Shown here in pieces: positions 6,798-15,332 of a DNA stretch of 64,000 bases (positions are counted from its first letter, which is position 1; each line of letters begins with the position of its first letter). Below the pieces are notes generated by a model. It was not told the DNA's origin and made no database searches. It worked only from the letters and a program-made list of their open reading frames with translations. The stretch is from positions 2,046,001 through 2,110,000 of the forward strand of contig CP121688.1 in the NCBI GenBank assembly GCA_038396625.1, read 5' to 3'. This stretch comes from G038396625 sp038396625 (GTDB lineage Bacteria > Bacillota > Clostridia > Peptostreptococcales > Thermotaleaceae). The position numbers and the translations under genes were made by a program.

Positions 6798-6857
6798 TTA
6801 ATAAATAAACATTCCTACATTTTTTTATGGTATTTTCTTTTAAAGTAGAATTATTAA

Positions 6858-6882
6858 AAGAATGCCCCATAAGAGCATTCTT
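6858..6882 (-). terminator. spoIVB terminator
   Basis: AAGAATGC (6858-6865) and GCATTCTT (6875-6882) form a stem with a 9-nt loop, directly after the spoIVB stop, followed by TTAATAATT on the minus strand. Confidence 0.6.
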
Positions 6883-6895
6883 AAATTTATTTATT

Positions 6896-8206
6896 CTATT
6901 CATTATTGGCTATTTGTGCGTTATTATAAACAGTTATACCTGATTCTTTCATCATCCACTCAATAAAAAGACCATATCCCTTAGAAGGATCATTAACAAA
7001 TACATGTGTTACAGCCCCTACCAATTTCCCATTTTGGATAATCGGGCTACCACTCATCCCTTGTACAATTCCTCCACTTTTTTGTAATAGACGTTTATCC
7101 GTCACTCGAATAATCATACTTTTTGTATTTGGTGTACGTTGCCTATTAACTTTTTCAATATTTATTTCATATTCTTTAATTTTATCATCGTCAACTGTAG
7201 TTAAAATTGTGGCTTTTCCTTCTTTGATTTCATTTTGATATCCAATTTCAATCGGTTGATCGTATAAATGATTCTTTATATCGTTATAAGATCTACCATA
7301 TATACCAAAATGTGTATTTTTTTCTACGTTTCCAATAGGTTTACTTGTTTCGTAGAAAATCCCCTTTATTTCTCCAGGCTTACCTCTTTTTCCTTCTTTA
7401 ACGGATGCCACTTTAGACCTGACCACTTCTCCATTGTCCACAGTTAATAGTAGTCCAGTATCTATATCCGTAATCGCATGTCCTAATGCACCAAATTTTT
7501 GTGTATCGGGGTGATAAAAAGTTAAAGTTCCTACACCTGCTGTTTTATCTCTCACCCAAAGACCAATTTTATATTCTCCTGCTTCATTAGACTTCATTGG
7601 TGTAATATTTACATTAAAAATGTTTTCTCCACGTTTAACTTTTAATGTAATGTTTTTGTTTACATTATTATTGATAATATGGGTTACATGATCAGCATCT
7701 TTGATTTTAATATTATTAATTTCAAGAATACTATCACCTATCGATAACCCTGCTTTATACCCAGGATTATATTTTTTGCCGTCTATCCCTTCTATTTCCT
7801 CTAAACCTACCACCAATACTCCTTTTGTATTTAATCTAACACCTACAGATTGACCTCCTGGTATCACTTTTGTTTTAGCTACTATATCTACTTTAAGATT
7901 TTTAATTGGTACTATCCCTAGTAGCTTAAGTTGAAGGTTTGCACTGCCTACTTTCAAAGGGCTAATATATAATTTGCTACTATTATGTCCTTTTGTTTTT
8001 GTAGATAGTTGAAGAATGCTGTTATCTATATTTTTTGTACTTACTTTAAAAGGAAATCTAATATCTAGAATATGATCTTCGCTTTCAGATAGTTTTATTT
8101 CTCCAGGATATTTAACTGTTTCATAAAAAATAAAAGAATAAAAAGCAGTTATAAAAACTGCAATCAAAAACACAGAAAAAAGGCTTTTTCTTTTATTGTA
8201 TTTCAA
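6896..8206 (-). CDS. spoIVB: SpoIVB serine peptidase (family S55)
   Basis: SpoIVB is made in the forespore, crosses its inner membrane and cleaves SpoIVFA, releasing SpoIVFB to process pro-sigma-K. The sequence has an N-terminal membrane anchor (about 9-30), a PDZ domain (about 125-205) and an S55 peptidase domain. The histidine is in GALGHAITDID (about 240) and the nucleophile in GMSGSPIIQNG (about 383). The length of 436 aa is typical. It sits between recN and spo0A as in Bacillus and Clostridia. Its substrate pathway fits the sigK gene at 46543-47277. Confidence 0.96.
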   Translation of the reverse strand: MKYNKRKSLFSVFLIAVFITAFYSFIFYETVKYPGEIKLSESEDHILDIRFPFKVSTKNIDNSILQLSTKTKGHNSSKLYISPLKVGSANLQLKLLGIVPIKNLKVDIVAKTKVIPGGQSVGVRLNTKGVLVVGLEEIEGIDGKKYNPGYKAGLSIGDSILEINNIKIKDADHVTHIINNNVNKNITLKVKRGENIFNVNITPMKSNEAGEYKIGLWVRDKTAGVGTLTFYHPDTQKFGALGHAITDIDTGLLLTVDNGEVVRSKVASVKEGKRGKPGEIKGIFYETSKPIGNVEKNTHFGIYGRSYNDIKNHLYDQPIEIGYQNEIKEGKATILTTVDDDKIKEYEINIEKVNRQRTPNTKSMIIRVTDKRLLQKSGGIVQGMSGSPIIQNGKLVGAVTHVFVNDPSKGYGLFIEWMMKESGITVYNNAQIANNE

Positions 8207-8399
8207 TAAATATCACACTCCTATTTTTCCCCAAAGAGCTGTTTATCTCTTAAAATAGTTTTTGTGATATATGATTAATTTAGCCTTTTTTCTCGATTAT
8301 TATTCTTGATAAAAAATGTCATAACAATACTATGCTGCAAAGTAAGTTTTGTGATTTAGCATCATATAACCTATAGTTATTGATTATAATAAAAATGAC

Positions 8400-10118
8400 T
8401 TATAGCAAATTTTTCTTAAACTGATTTCCCAAATCTAACATTTCTTTTGCATGCTCCATTGTTAAATTTGTAAGTGTTACACCTCCTAATAGCCTTCCTA
8501 ATTCCATAATTTGTTCTTTTTCCGATAAGCCTCTCACATTAGTTGATGTCTTATAATCCTGAGTAATTTTTTCAATATAAAAATGATTATCTGCCATCAA
8601 TGCAATTTGAGGTAAATGGGTAATACATAATATTTGATGTGTTTTTGAAATAATTGCCAATTTTTCACCAACAATATTTGCTGTAACTCCACTTATCCCA
8701 CTATCTATTTCATCAAAAATTAATGTTTCGATATTATCAGATGCAGCTAAAATCGTTTTAAAAGCCAACATAATTCTAGACATTTCTCCACCAGAAGCTA
8801 TTTTTGACAGTGGCTTAAGCTCTTCACCTACATTTGTAGATATTAAAAATTCAATTTTGTCAATTCCTTTTGCAGTAAATTCATATTCTTTATCACTTTG
8901 TTCATTATCTATAAAATTTATTTTAAAAGCAACATGGTTCATATTTAGACTCATCAATTCTTCAATAATTTTATTTTCTAATTGGGCTGCTATAGACTTC
9001 CGAATTTCACTAAGTTTTAATGAACAATCTCGTAATTCTTTAGTTGCTTTTTCAATTTTGGATTTTAAATCGTTAATAATATTTTCACTGTTTTCTAGTT
9101 CTTGTAGTTCTATGAATATCTTTTCTCTATAATATAAAATTTCTTCTATTGTATTACCATATTTTCTTTTTAAATTATTGATTAAATCTAGTCTTTTTTC
9201 CACTTCTTGTAACGCATGTGGATTAAATTCAATGTGATCTCTATAATTTCTTACGTCTCTTGACACATCTTCAATCATATATAGACACTCTTGTAATATA
9301 TTAAACATATTTAAAATATTACTGTCAAATTCTTTTATATTCTCTAATTCTTTTACAACATGTCCAATACTATCGATAATAGAAGGATATCTATGTTCGT
9401 TGTTAAATAATTTTTCATAAGCATTAGACATAATGTTCAAGATTCTTTCACTATTAGAAAGCAAATTTTGTTCGGAAATTAACTCTGCTTCTTCTTCTTT
9501 TTTTAAGTTACAGCAATCGATTTCTTCTAATTGAAATTTTAATAAATCTTTTTTTCTTTCCCTCTCCAATTCGTTTCCATATAACGATATCAATTTATTC
9601 TGTAGCTTTTTTAGTTCATAAAATTTATTTGCTACTTGTTTTTTTAATCCCATTAGTCTTGTTTCATCAAAAGCATCTAAAATATCTATATGGTTTTCAG
9701 GATACAGCAATGATTGATGAGCATGTTGGCCATGAATATCAATTAAGTATTTGCTTATTTCTTTTATTAAAGATACCGTTACCACTCGATCATTAATTCT
9801 AGAAATACTGCGACCACTGTTATAAATCTCTCTCGTCAAAATCACAATATTATCATCTAATAAATCAATCCCTTTTTCATTTAGTATGTCCTTTACATAT
9901 GGATTTTTAGAATAAAAAATCGTTTGAATCACAGCTTTATCAGCACCAGTTCGAATATAACTTTTATCCGCTCTTTCTCCAATTGCCATATTAACTGCAT
10001 CAATTATAATGGATTTTCCTGCTCCTGTTTCACCTGTAAGTATATTTAAACCTTTATGAAAAGAAATATTCAATTTAGCAATTAAAGCAAAGTTTTCAAT
10101 GGCTAACTCTAAGAGCAT
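8400..10118 (-). CDS. recN: DNA repair protein RecN
   Basis: RecN is an SMC-like ATPase acting early at DNA double-strand breaks. The sequence starts with a head segment carrying Walker A GETGAGKS at residues 29-36. It then has two long coiled-coil arms (about 155-375) and a C-terminal head with the signature LSKIASGGEMSRIMLAFKTI and Walker B ETLIFDEIDSGISG. The length of 572 aa is normal. It is cotranscribed with argR (16-bp gap) and upstream of spoIVB. No LexA box was seen directly upstream; expression would come from the operon. Confidence 0.97.
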   Translation of the reverse strand: MLLELAIENFALIAKLNISFHKGLNILTGETGAGKSIIIDAVNMAIGERADKSYIRTGADKAVIQTIFYSKNPYVKDILNEKGIDLLDDNIVILTREIYNSGRSISRINDRVVTVSLIKEISKYLIDIHGQHAHQSLLYPENHIDILDAFDETRLMGLKKQVANKFYELKKLQNKLISLYGNELERERKKDLLKFQLEEIDCCNLKKEEEAELISEQNLLSNSERILNIMSNAYEKLFNNEHRYPSIIDSIGHVVKELENIKEFDSNILNMFNILQECLYMIEDVSRDVRNYRDHIEFNPHALQEVEKRLDLINNLKRKYGNTIEEILYYREKIFIELQELENSENIINDLKSKIEKATKELRDCSLKLSEIRKSIAAQLENKIIEELMSLNMNHVAFKINFIDNEQSDKEYEFTAKGIDKIEFLISTNVGEELKPLSKIASGGEMSRIMLAFKTILAASDNIETLIFDEIDSGISGVTANIVGEKLAIISKTHQILCITHLPQIALMADNHFYIEKITQDYKTSTNVRGLSEKEQIMELGRLLGGVTLTNLTMEHAKEMLDLGNQFKKNLL

Positions 10119-10134
10119 TTTAATACCTCCTGCT

Positions 10135-10584
10135 CTACTGTATGAGTTTCTTAAATTGGTTTACCAATTCTTCAATATCTTCTTGCTTTCTAACAAGAAT
10201 AAAAATTGTATCATCACCTGCAATTGTACCTACTACTTCATTTAAATCTAACGCATCAAGCGCAGCACAAGCCGCCTGCCCAGCGCCTATTAAAGTTTTT
10301 AATACCACAATATTACTAGCGTGATCAATAGATAAAATAGAGTCTTTGAATATTTTTACAAATCTATCTGAGATAGCAGTTTCTTGCTGCTTCATAGAAG
10401 CATATTTATAACGCCCATTTTTAGCTAATACCTTAATAAGTCTTAATTCTTTAATGTCTCTAGAAACAGTGGCCTGAGTAACATTAATATTATTCTTTTT
10501 TAATAATTCTGCTAGCTCTTCTTGCGTTTCGACTTCATGATTTTCAATAATTTCTAAAATTTTTGAATGCCTAGCATATTTCAT
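10135..10584 (-). CDS. argR: Arginine repressor ArgR/AhrC
   Basis: ArgR is a hexameric, arginine-responsive regulator. I start it at ATG 10584 (MKYARHSKILEI) because AGGAGG lies 7 nt upstream; a longer open frame to 10662 has no such site. This gives 149 aa, the usual size. The N-terminal winged helix has NVTQATVSRDIKELRLIKV, and the C-terminal oligomerisation/arginine domain has the GTIAGDDTIFILVR motif with the paired aspartates that bind arginine. It lies between tlyA and recN, as in many Firmicutes. Confidence 0.95.
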   Translation of the reverse strand: MKYARHSKILEIIENHEVETQEELAELLKKNNINVTQATVSRDIKELRLIKVLAKNGRYKYASMKQQETAISDRFVKIFKDSILSIDHASNIVVLKTLIGAGQAACAALDALDLNEVVGTIAGDDTIFILVRKQEDIEELVNQFKKLIQ

Positions 10585-10736
10585 ATATAGCCTCCTATCA
10601 ATATTATAATTTAAAGCATATGAGTGAATTTTTCTAAATAGAATCCTCCTAAAACAATACACGCTATTACAATATTCTACACAATTTTAGTTTATCCTTT
10701 AATACATAATATAGTTTATAATTGACTTTAAATAGA

Positions 10737-10777
10737 AGATAACCTTAAAGGTTATCTTCTATTTAAAGTGCCATGGG
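10737..10777. terminator. 41-bp near-perfect palindrome containing the tlyA stop codon
   Basis: Two 19-bp arms (TTTAAATAGAAGATAACCT and its complement) flank 3 bp. The tlyA TAA (10752-10754) is inside the 5' arm as transcribed. It lacks a clear T-run, so it may act as an RNA 3'-end stabiliser or processing hairpin between tlyA and argR instead of a full terminator. Confidence 0.55.
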
Positions 10778-11570
10778 AGTGAGAAACCACATTCTCAACA
10801 AGCAACCTTATATTAAAGTCTTGATCATCTGACTCTTTATTTGCTAGGTAAGCAAGGTATTCGATATTCCCCTCAGGTCCTTTAATAGGAGAAAAAGATA
10901 ATCCTTTTATTGTAAATCCATATTCCATCGAAAAAGACAATATATTTTCAATAACCTGTCTATGCACATTGATATCCTTGACAACACCTTTTTTTCCTAC
11001 TTTTTCTCTACCTGCTTCAAACTGAGGTTTAATCAAACAAACAATCTCACCATTTTCTTTAAGCAATTTTTTAACTACAGGTAAAACAAGTTTTAACGAA
11101 ATAAATGAAACATCTATAGAAGCAAAGTCTATCTCTTCATTTATTTGGTCCTTTGTCACATATCTAATATTTGTTCTTTCCATAGATATTACTCTACTGT
11201 CTTGTCGCAGTTTCCATGCTAATTGACCATACCCAACATCAATAGCAAAAACCTTAGTGGCACCATTCTTTAACATACAATCTGTAAATCCACCTGTAGA
11301 TGCTCCTATATCTAAAGCGATCTTATTTTCCAAGTCAATTTTAAACACTTCTATGGCTTTTTCAAGCTTTAATCCACCTCTGCTAACATAGGGGATTTCT
11401 TTACCTTTAATTTCAATATCCTCATGAATATCAATTTTAGTTCCTGGCTTGTCTATTCGTTGATGATTAACAAAGACGATCCCTGCCATAATAGCCCTTC
11501 TTGCTTTTTCACGGGAGTCAAAAAAACCTCTCTCTACTAAAACAATATCCAGCCTATTTTTTTCTCCCAT
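10752..11570 (-). CDS. tlyA: TlyA family rRNA 2'-O-methyltransferase (S4 domain)
   Basis: Family members methylate 16S and/or 23S rRNA riboses; the older name is haemolysin. An S4 RNA-binding domain covers about 1-65 (RLDIVLVERGFFDSREKARR), and a Rossmann methyltransferase domain follows. Its SAM motif is ALDIGASTGGFTDCMLKNGA (about 85-104), with further motifs DVSFISLKLVL and CLIKPQFE. The start at ATG 11570 is chosen because AGGAGAG lies about 7 nt upstream. It is 1 bp past the dxs stop, giving 272 aa. A longer frame into dxs exists but lacks a ribosome site. Confidence 0.94.
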   Translation of the reverse strand: MGEKNRLDIVLVERGFFDSREKARRAIMAGIVFVNHQRIDKPGTKIDIHEDIEIKGKEIPYVSRGGLKLEKAIEVFKIDLENKIALDIGASTGGFTDCMLKNGATKVFAIDVGYGQLAWKLRQDSRVISMERTNIRYVTKDQINEEIDFASIDVSFISLKLVLPVVKKLLKENGEIVCLIKPQFEAGREKVGKKGVVKDINVHRQVIENILSFSMEYGFTIKGLSFSPIKGPEGNIEYLAYLANKESDDQDFNIRLLVENVVSHSHGTLNRR

Positions 11571-11571
11571 A

Positions 11572-13467
11572 TTAATCTCTCCTATTACTAAGCATTTCAT
11601 TTACTTGTTCAATCACACTATATACATCAAGATTATAGCATCTCATCAGTTCTTCCGTACTACCGTGTTCAATAAACTTATCAGGCAAACCTAAGGTTTT
11701 GATATTTTTATTATTGATTCTTTTTCTATTAAATAATTCTAAAATTTGACTACCAAAACCACCCTTTATTACATTATCTTCTAAGGTAATTACATTTTTT
11801 ACATTTAAACATGATGATATAATCGTGTCCTCATCTAAAGGCTTTGCAAATCTCGCATTTACTACCGTACAATGTATATCTTTTGTTCTTAATCTTTTAG
11901 CAGCATCATAGGCGACTTTTACCATTTTACCTAGTGCAATAAGACAGATATCTTTTCCTTTTAAAAGGATTTCTGCTTTCATTCCATCTATACTGTAATC
12001 AGTGCTGATAGAAGTAAAATCGTCGCTTTCTCCTCTAGGATATCTAATGGCAACAGGCTGTTGAAGTGTCATTGCATATTTTAGCATTTGCCTTAATTCA
12101 AAACCATCTTTTGGTGCCATAACCATGATATTAGGCATGTGTAGTAAAAAAGATAGGTCAAATACACCATGGTGTGTCTCTCCATCGTTTCCTACTAAAC
12201 CACTTCTATCTATACAGAATGTTACGGGTAGGTTTTGTAAACATACATCATGAACAATTTGATCATAAGCTCGCTGTAAAAATGTTGAATATACTGTAAA
12301 AACCGGCTTTAATCCATTTTTTGCGAGTCCAGCAGCAAAGGTTACTGCATGCTGCTCTGCAATCCCTACATCAAAAAAACGTTCGGGATATATGCTAGAA
12401 AAATCATTTAATCCTGTTCCAGATACCATTGCTGCAGTAATGGCTACGATTTGCTTATCCATTTTTGCTAGTTCTACCAAGGTATTACCAAACAAAGATG
12501 AGTAACTTGGATTTTTCTTGCCGCCTCCAATCAATTTCCCGCTCTCAACCTCAAATGGGCCAATTCCATGAAATTTATCAGGATTTTTTTCTGCATATTT
12601 ATAGCCTTTACCTTTTTTCGTGATAGCATGTATAAAAACTGGACCTTTAATATTTTTTGCTCTTTTTAAAACCAACTTTAATTCCTTTATATCGTGCCCA
12701 TTTACTGGTCCAAGATAAGTAAATCCAAGTTCTTCAAAAATAACTCCCGGGACAAAAAAATATTTTAAACTATCTTTGGCTTTACCAGCTGTTTTATACA
12801 TAGCTTTTCCTACTGCAGGAATCCTATTGAGTAAATATTCAACTTCATCTTTTACTTTAAAATACTTGGGATCCGTTCTTAATCGATTTAAGTATTTTGA
12901 AAGACCTCCTACATTCTGTGATATGGACATCTCATTGTCATTTAGTATGACGATAAGGTCTGTATTCGTATGACCTGCATGGTTTAATGCCTCAAAAGCC
13001 ATACCACCTGTCAGTGCCCCATCTCCAATAATAGAAACAACGGAATATTTTTCCCTCTTTAGATCTCGTGCCTTGGCTATTCCTAGTCCCGCAGAAATCG
13101 AGGTGCTACTATGTCCTGTTTCAAAAATATCATGCTCACTTTCACATGCTTTTGGAAAACCACTTAATCCTTTATATTGTCTTAAAGTATGAAAGAGATG
13201 TTTTCTTCCAGTTAATATTTTATGTACATAAGCCTGATGTCCTACATCCCATATAATACGATCCTGTGGACTATCAAAAACACTATGAACAGCTAATGTT
13301 AGTTCTACTACACCTAAATTAGAAGCAAGATGTCCTCCTGTTTTTGAGACATTTTCAATTAAAAAACTTCGAATTTCACTAGCCAAATCTACCATTTCTT
13401 CATCGCTAGCCTTCTTTAAATCCATAGGTGATTTAATGTTTGATAGTAAATCTCTCACCTTATTCAT
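11572..13467 (-). CDS. dxs: 1-deoxy-D-xylulose-5-phosphate synthase
   Basis: Dxs joins pyruvate and glyceraldehyde 3-phosphate using thiamine diphosphate, the first step of the MEP isoprenoid pathway. The N-terminal TPP region has GHSSTSISAGLGIA and SIIGDGALTGGMAFEALNHA, the central transketolase pyrimidine domain has DVGIAEQHAVTFAAGLA, and a C-terminal transketolase domain completes 631 aa. It lies in the same operon as ispA, which works later in isoprenoid synthesis, with the OLE RNA and oapA between them, the arrangement known from OLE-bearing bacteria. Confidence 0.98.
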   Translation of the reverse strand: MNKVRDLLSNIKSPMDLKKASDEEMVDLASEIRSFLIENVSKTGGHLASNLGVVELTLAVHSVFDSPQDRIIWDVGHQAYVHKILTGRKHLFHTLRQYKGLSGFPKACESEHDIFETGHSSTSISAGLGIAKARDLKREKYSVVSIIGDGALTGGMAFEALNHAGHTNTDLIVILNDNEMSISQNVGGLSKYLNRLRTDPKYFKVKDEVEYLLNRIPAVGKAMYKTAGKAKDSLKYFFVPGVIFEELGFTYLGPVNGHDIKELKLVLKRAKNIKGPVFIHAITKKGKGYKYAEKNPDKFHGIGPFEVESGKLIGGGKKNPSYSSLFGNTLVELAKMDKQIVAITAAMVSGTGLNDFSSIYPERFFDVGIAEQHAVTFAAGLAKNGLKPVFTVYSTFLQRAYDQIVHDVCLQNLPVTFCIDRSGLVGNDGETHHGVFDLSFLLHMPNIMVMAPKDGFELRQMLKYAMTLQQPVAIRYPRGESDDFTSISTDYSIDGMKAEILLKGKDICLIALGKMVKVAYDAAKRLRTKDIHCTVVNARFAKPLDEDTIISSCLNVKNVITLEDNVIKGGFGSQILELFNRKRINNKNIKTLGLPDKFIEHGSTEELMRCYNLDVYSVIEQVNEMLSNRRD

Positions 13468-13485
13468 CTCTCTTTCTGCCTGAAT

Positions 13486-14115
13486 CTAATTTTTCTTTTT
13501 TTTCTCAGGTAAAAAATCTATACCTATTTTTTCATGAAAAAGATATAATAATTTTCCTACATAGAATACAATTTCTTTCGATTTATTTAGGGCAATTTCT
13601 TTAGCGATTGCTTTTCCACCCACTGTCATAGCAGCTACAAAAGCACTCAATAAAATGCTTAGTAATGCCAAATCAATATGTTCTACATGGCTTAGTTGTA
13701 AAATGATAACTGCTCCTGCAGCACCACTAACAATCCCACATATATCTCCAATAACATCATTGCAAAAATTTGACACGGGCCCAGCATTTCTAACTAATTT
13801 CACAGCAAATTGTGCCCCTTTCACTTTATTTGCTGCCATAGAATGAAACGGCTTTTCTTTAGCTGATGCTACAGCAATCCCTATCAAGTCAAATAGTATA
13901 CCAATTAAAATAATTGTAATAAGGATTAGAAAAGCAATAAGGGTGTTTACTCTTCTCAAAATAGTTTCCGAAATAAAACTCATACTAACAGCTAAAAAAA
14001 AAGTCCATATAGTTATGAGTATTACCCATTTTCTATTACGTAATCTAAAAATCTTTCTCGGTTTCTTTTTTTTTGATAATTCAGAATCGCTCGACTCTGT
14101 TTTCATACTGATCAC
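13486..14115 (-). CDS. oapA: OLE-associated protein (OapA-like, DUF21-related membrane protein)
   Basis: This 209-aa protein has a lysine/arginine-rich N-terminal tail (about 10-30) and membrane segments near 30-50, 58-82, 125-145 and 148-170. It ends in a basic tail. The core (VASAKEKPFHSMAANKVKGA, then GDICGIVSGAAGAVII) resembles the DUF21/CorB-type transmembrane domain without CBS modules. In the described OLE loci, the gene for the RNA's membrane partner lies exactly here, between OLE RNA and dxs. OapA binds OLE RNA at the membrane and is linked to Mg2+, cold and alcohol stress. I assign it by position and topology. Confidence 0.85.
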   Translation of the reverse strand: MISMKTESSDSELSKKKKPRKIFRLRNRKWVILITIWTFFLAVSMSFISETILRRVNTLIAFLILITIILIGILFDLIGIAVASAKEKPFHSMAANKVKGAQFAVKLVRNAGPVSNFCNDVIGDICGIVSGAAGAVIILQLSHVEHIDLALLSILLSAFVAAMTVGGKAIAKEIALNKSKEIVFYVGKLLYLFHEKIGIDFLPEKKKKN

Positions 14116-14151
14116 CTACAGAATATAACATTTTTAAGGCTGGCATATTAT

Positions 14152-14190
14152 CTAATTTAGAAATTTAAGCGAGAAAAATTTCTAAATTAG
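14152..14190. other. Perfect 15-bp hairpin between OLE RNA and oapA
   Basis: CTAATTTAGAAATTT (14152-14166) and its exact complement (14176-14190) flank a 9-nt loop. It follows the OLE 3' end by about 60 nt and precedes the oapA start by 37 nt. There is no T-run on the minus strand. It may be a processing signal, a translation-controlling hairpin, or a protein site. Confidence 0.6.
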
Positions 14191-14250
14191 TACAAAGAAA
14201 TTTATTATATGATAAATAATTTATTATGAAAATACAGAATTATAAATATA

Positions 14251-14832
14251 GAGTGGCAGCATACTGGGTAAATCTTGCGGCTTAGGTCTAGTTGGATTTC
14301 CCAAAGAGATACTGGTTTGTCGCCAAATCAGCGGTTTCCCTTTAAATCTCTATTTGCCTTGTCACCATAGGCATGACTAGATTACCACTTAGTCCACACT
14401 GTAATCCCCAATATGCTTCATTAAGAACAGTCTAGGAGTTTTCCTCAACAGTCAAACCATTTCTTAGCCTCTTTTGCAGAATAGGTTTCGAACAGCAATG
14501 GTATCATAACTATGGGCCCATAGAATAATACCTGTACCTATTATCCACCTTACTCCACTCAAGGCAGGCTACGCTGCACGCAGCACTCATTATTTTGGTA
14601 CCACACTACAGGTGTATCCTGAAAAATAGAGGTTGCCTCTTCTTCCAAGTCTCCACGGAGAGAGGGTCATCGCCCACATGCCATTGTGGATCGCCCCCTT
14701 CTCCTTACTCCCAGCGTCGACCCCTGACTGGGCGTCAGCAGCCGACACCAGGAACTTCATCGATGTGCCCTTTGACGGATTTTTAGCCCCGCCTTCAGAA
14801 ATGGTAGCCCTGACTAGAATACTGCGCCACTC
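14251..14832 (-). ncRNA. ole: OLE RNA (ornate large extremophilic RNA)
   Basis: A stretch of about 580 nt, clearly richer in G and C than its surroundings and without a credible ORF, lies in the ispA-dxs operon immediately upstream of an OapA-like gene. That is the hallmark locus of OLE RNA (about 600 nt, membrane-associated ribonucleoprotein). The two ends pair: GAGTGGCGCAGTAT (14832 down to 14819) with ATGCTGCCACTC (14262 down to 14251), with a 2-nt bulge, forming a closing helix. Internal purine-rich blocks and many short complementary segments suggest extensive structure. The RNA is probably cut from the operon transcript. Exact termini are approximate. Confidence 0.88.
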
Positions 14833-14871
14833 GCAAAGCAAACTTTATTATAGCATATATAGATATCAATA

Positions 14872-15315
14872 TCAAATCACAAAATTAGCAATAACAATTC
14901 CTAGAAGCGCTCCTGCAAAAACCTCTATAGGGGTGTGGCCTATTAATTCTTTTAACCGTTTCTCTCCAATGGTCTTATGCTTATGTCGATCTTCAATCAT
15001 TTTATTCAATATAATCGCTTGTTTTCCAACAGCTCTTCTAACACCAGATGCATCATACATTGTGATTAATGCAAAAGCAAGAGCAATGGCATATTCGGTA
15101 GAATTCCAGCCACTCTTAAGACCAATGGCTGTAGATAATCCCATAACTAAAGAAGAGTGGGAACTTGGCATTCCACCAGAACCAACAAATCTATATAAGT
15201 TAATTCTTTTTTCTTTAATCAATGTAATTATTACCTTTAATACTTGGGCTATAAACCAAGATATTAAAGTTGCATTTAATACTTCATTTTTTAAAACTTG
15301 TTGAACAAACAACAA
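14872..15315 (-). CDS. Divergent PAP2 family protein (DUF212, YuiD-like)
   Basis: This 147-aa integral membrane protein has the DUF212 signature: GSGGMPSSHSSLVMGLSTA (about 46-64), the acid-phosphatase-like PSSHS block, and MYDASGVRRAVGKQA (about 86-100). The basic segment DRHKHK and a final hydrophobic helix follow. Members are distant relatives of PAP2 lipid phosphatases, and their substrate is unknown. It starts at TTG 15315 with GGAGG 7 nt upstream. Being between ispA and OLE RNA suggests, but does not prove, a role in polyprenyl phosphate or membrane metabolism. Confidence 0.93.
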   Translation of the reverse strand: MLFVQQVLKNEVLNATLISWFIAQVLKVIITLIKEKRINLYRFVGSGGMPSSHSSLVMGLSTAIGLKSGWNSTEYAIALAFALITMYDASGVRRAVGKQAIILNKMIEDRHKHKTIGEKRLKELIGHTPIEVFAGALLGIVIANFVI

Positions 15316-15332
15316 TTTATTTCCTCCTCGAG

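Noticed and set aside
10585..10662. N-terminal extension of ArgR
   Set aside because: The extension has no family match, and AGGAGG lies just before the internal ATG at 10584.
10663..10751. Missing NAD kinase gene between tlyA and argR
   Set aside because: Some Clostridia have nadK here but Bacillus does not, so its absence is not remarkable.
14590..15304. Open frames on both strands inside and beside the OLE region (for example 14590-14841 minus, 14633-15304 plus)
   Set aside because: They have no ribosome sites or recognisable domains; they overlap a structured RNA and the antisense of the DUF212 gene.
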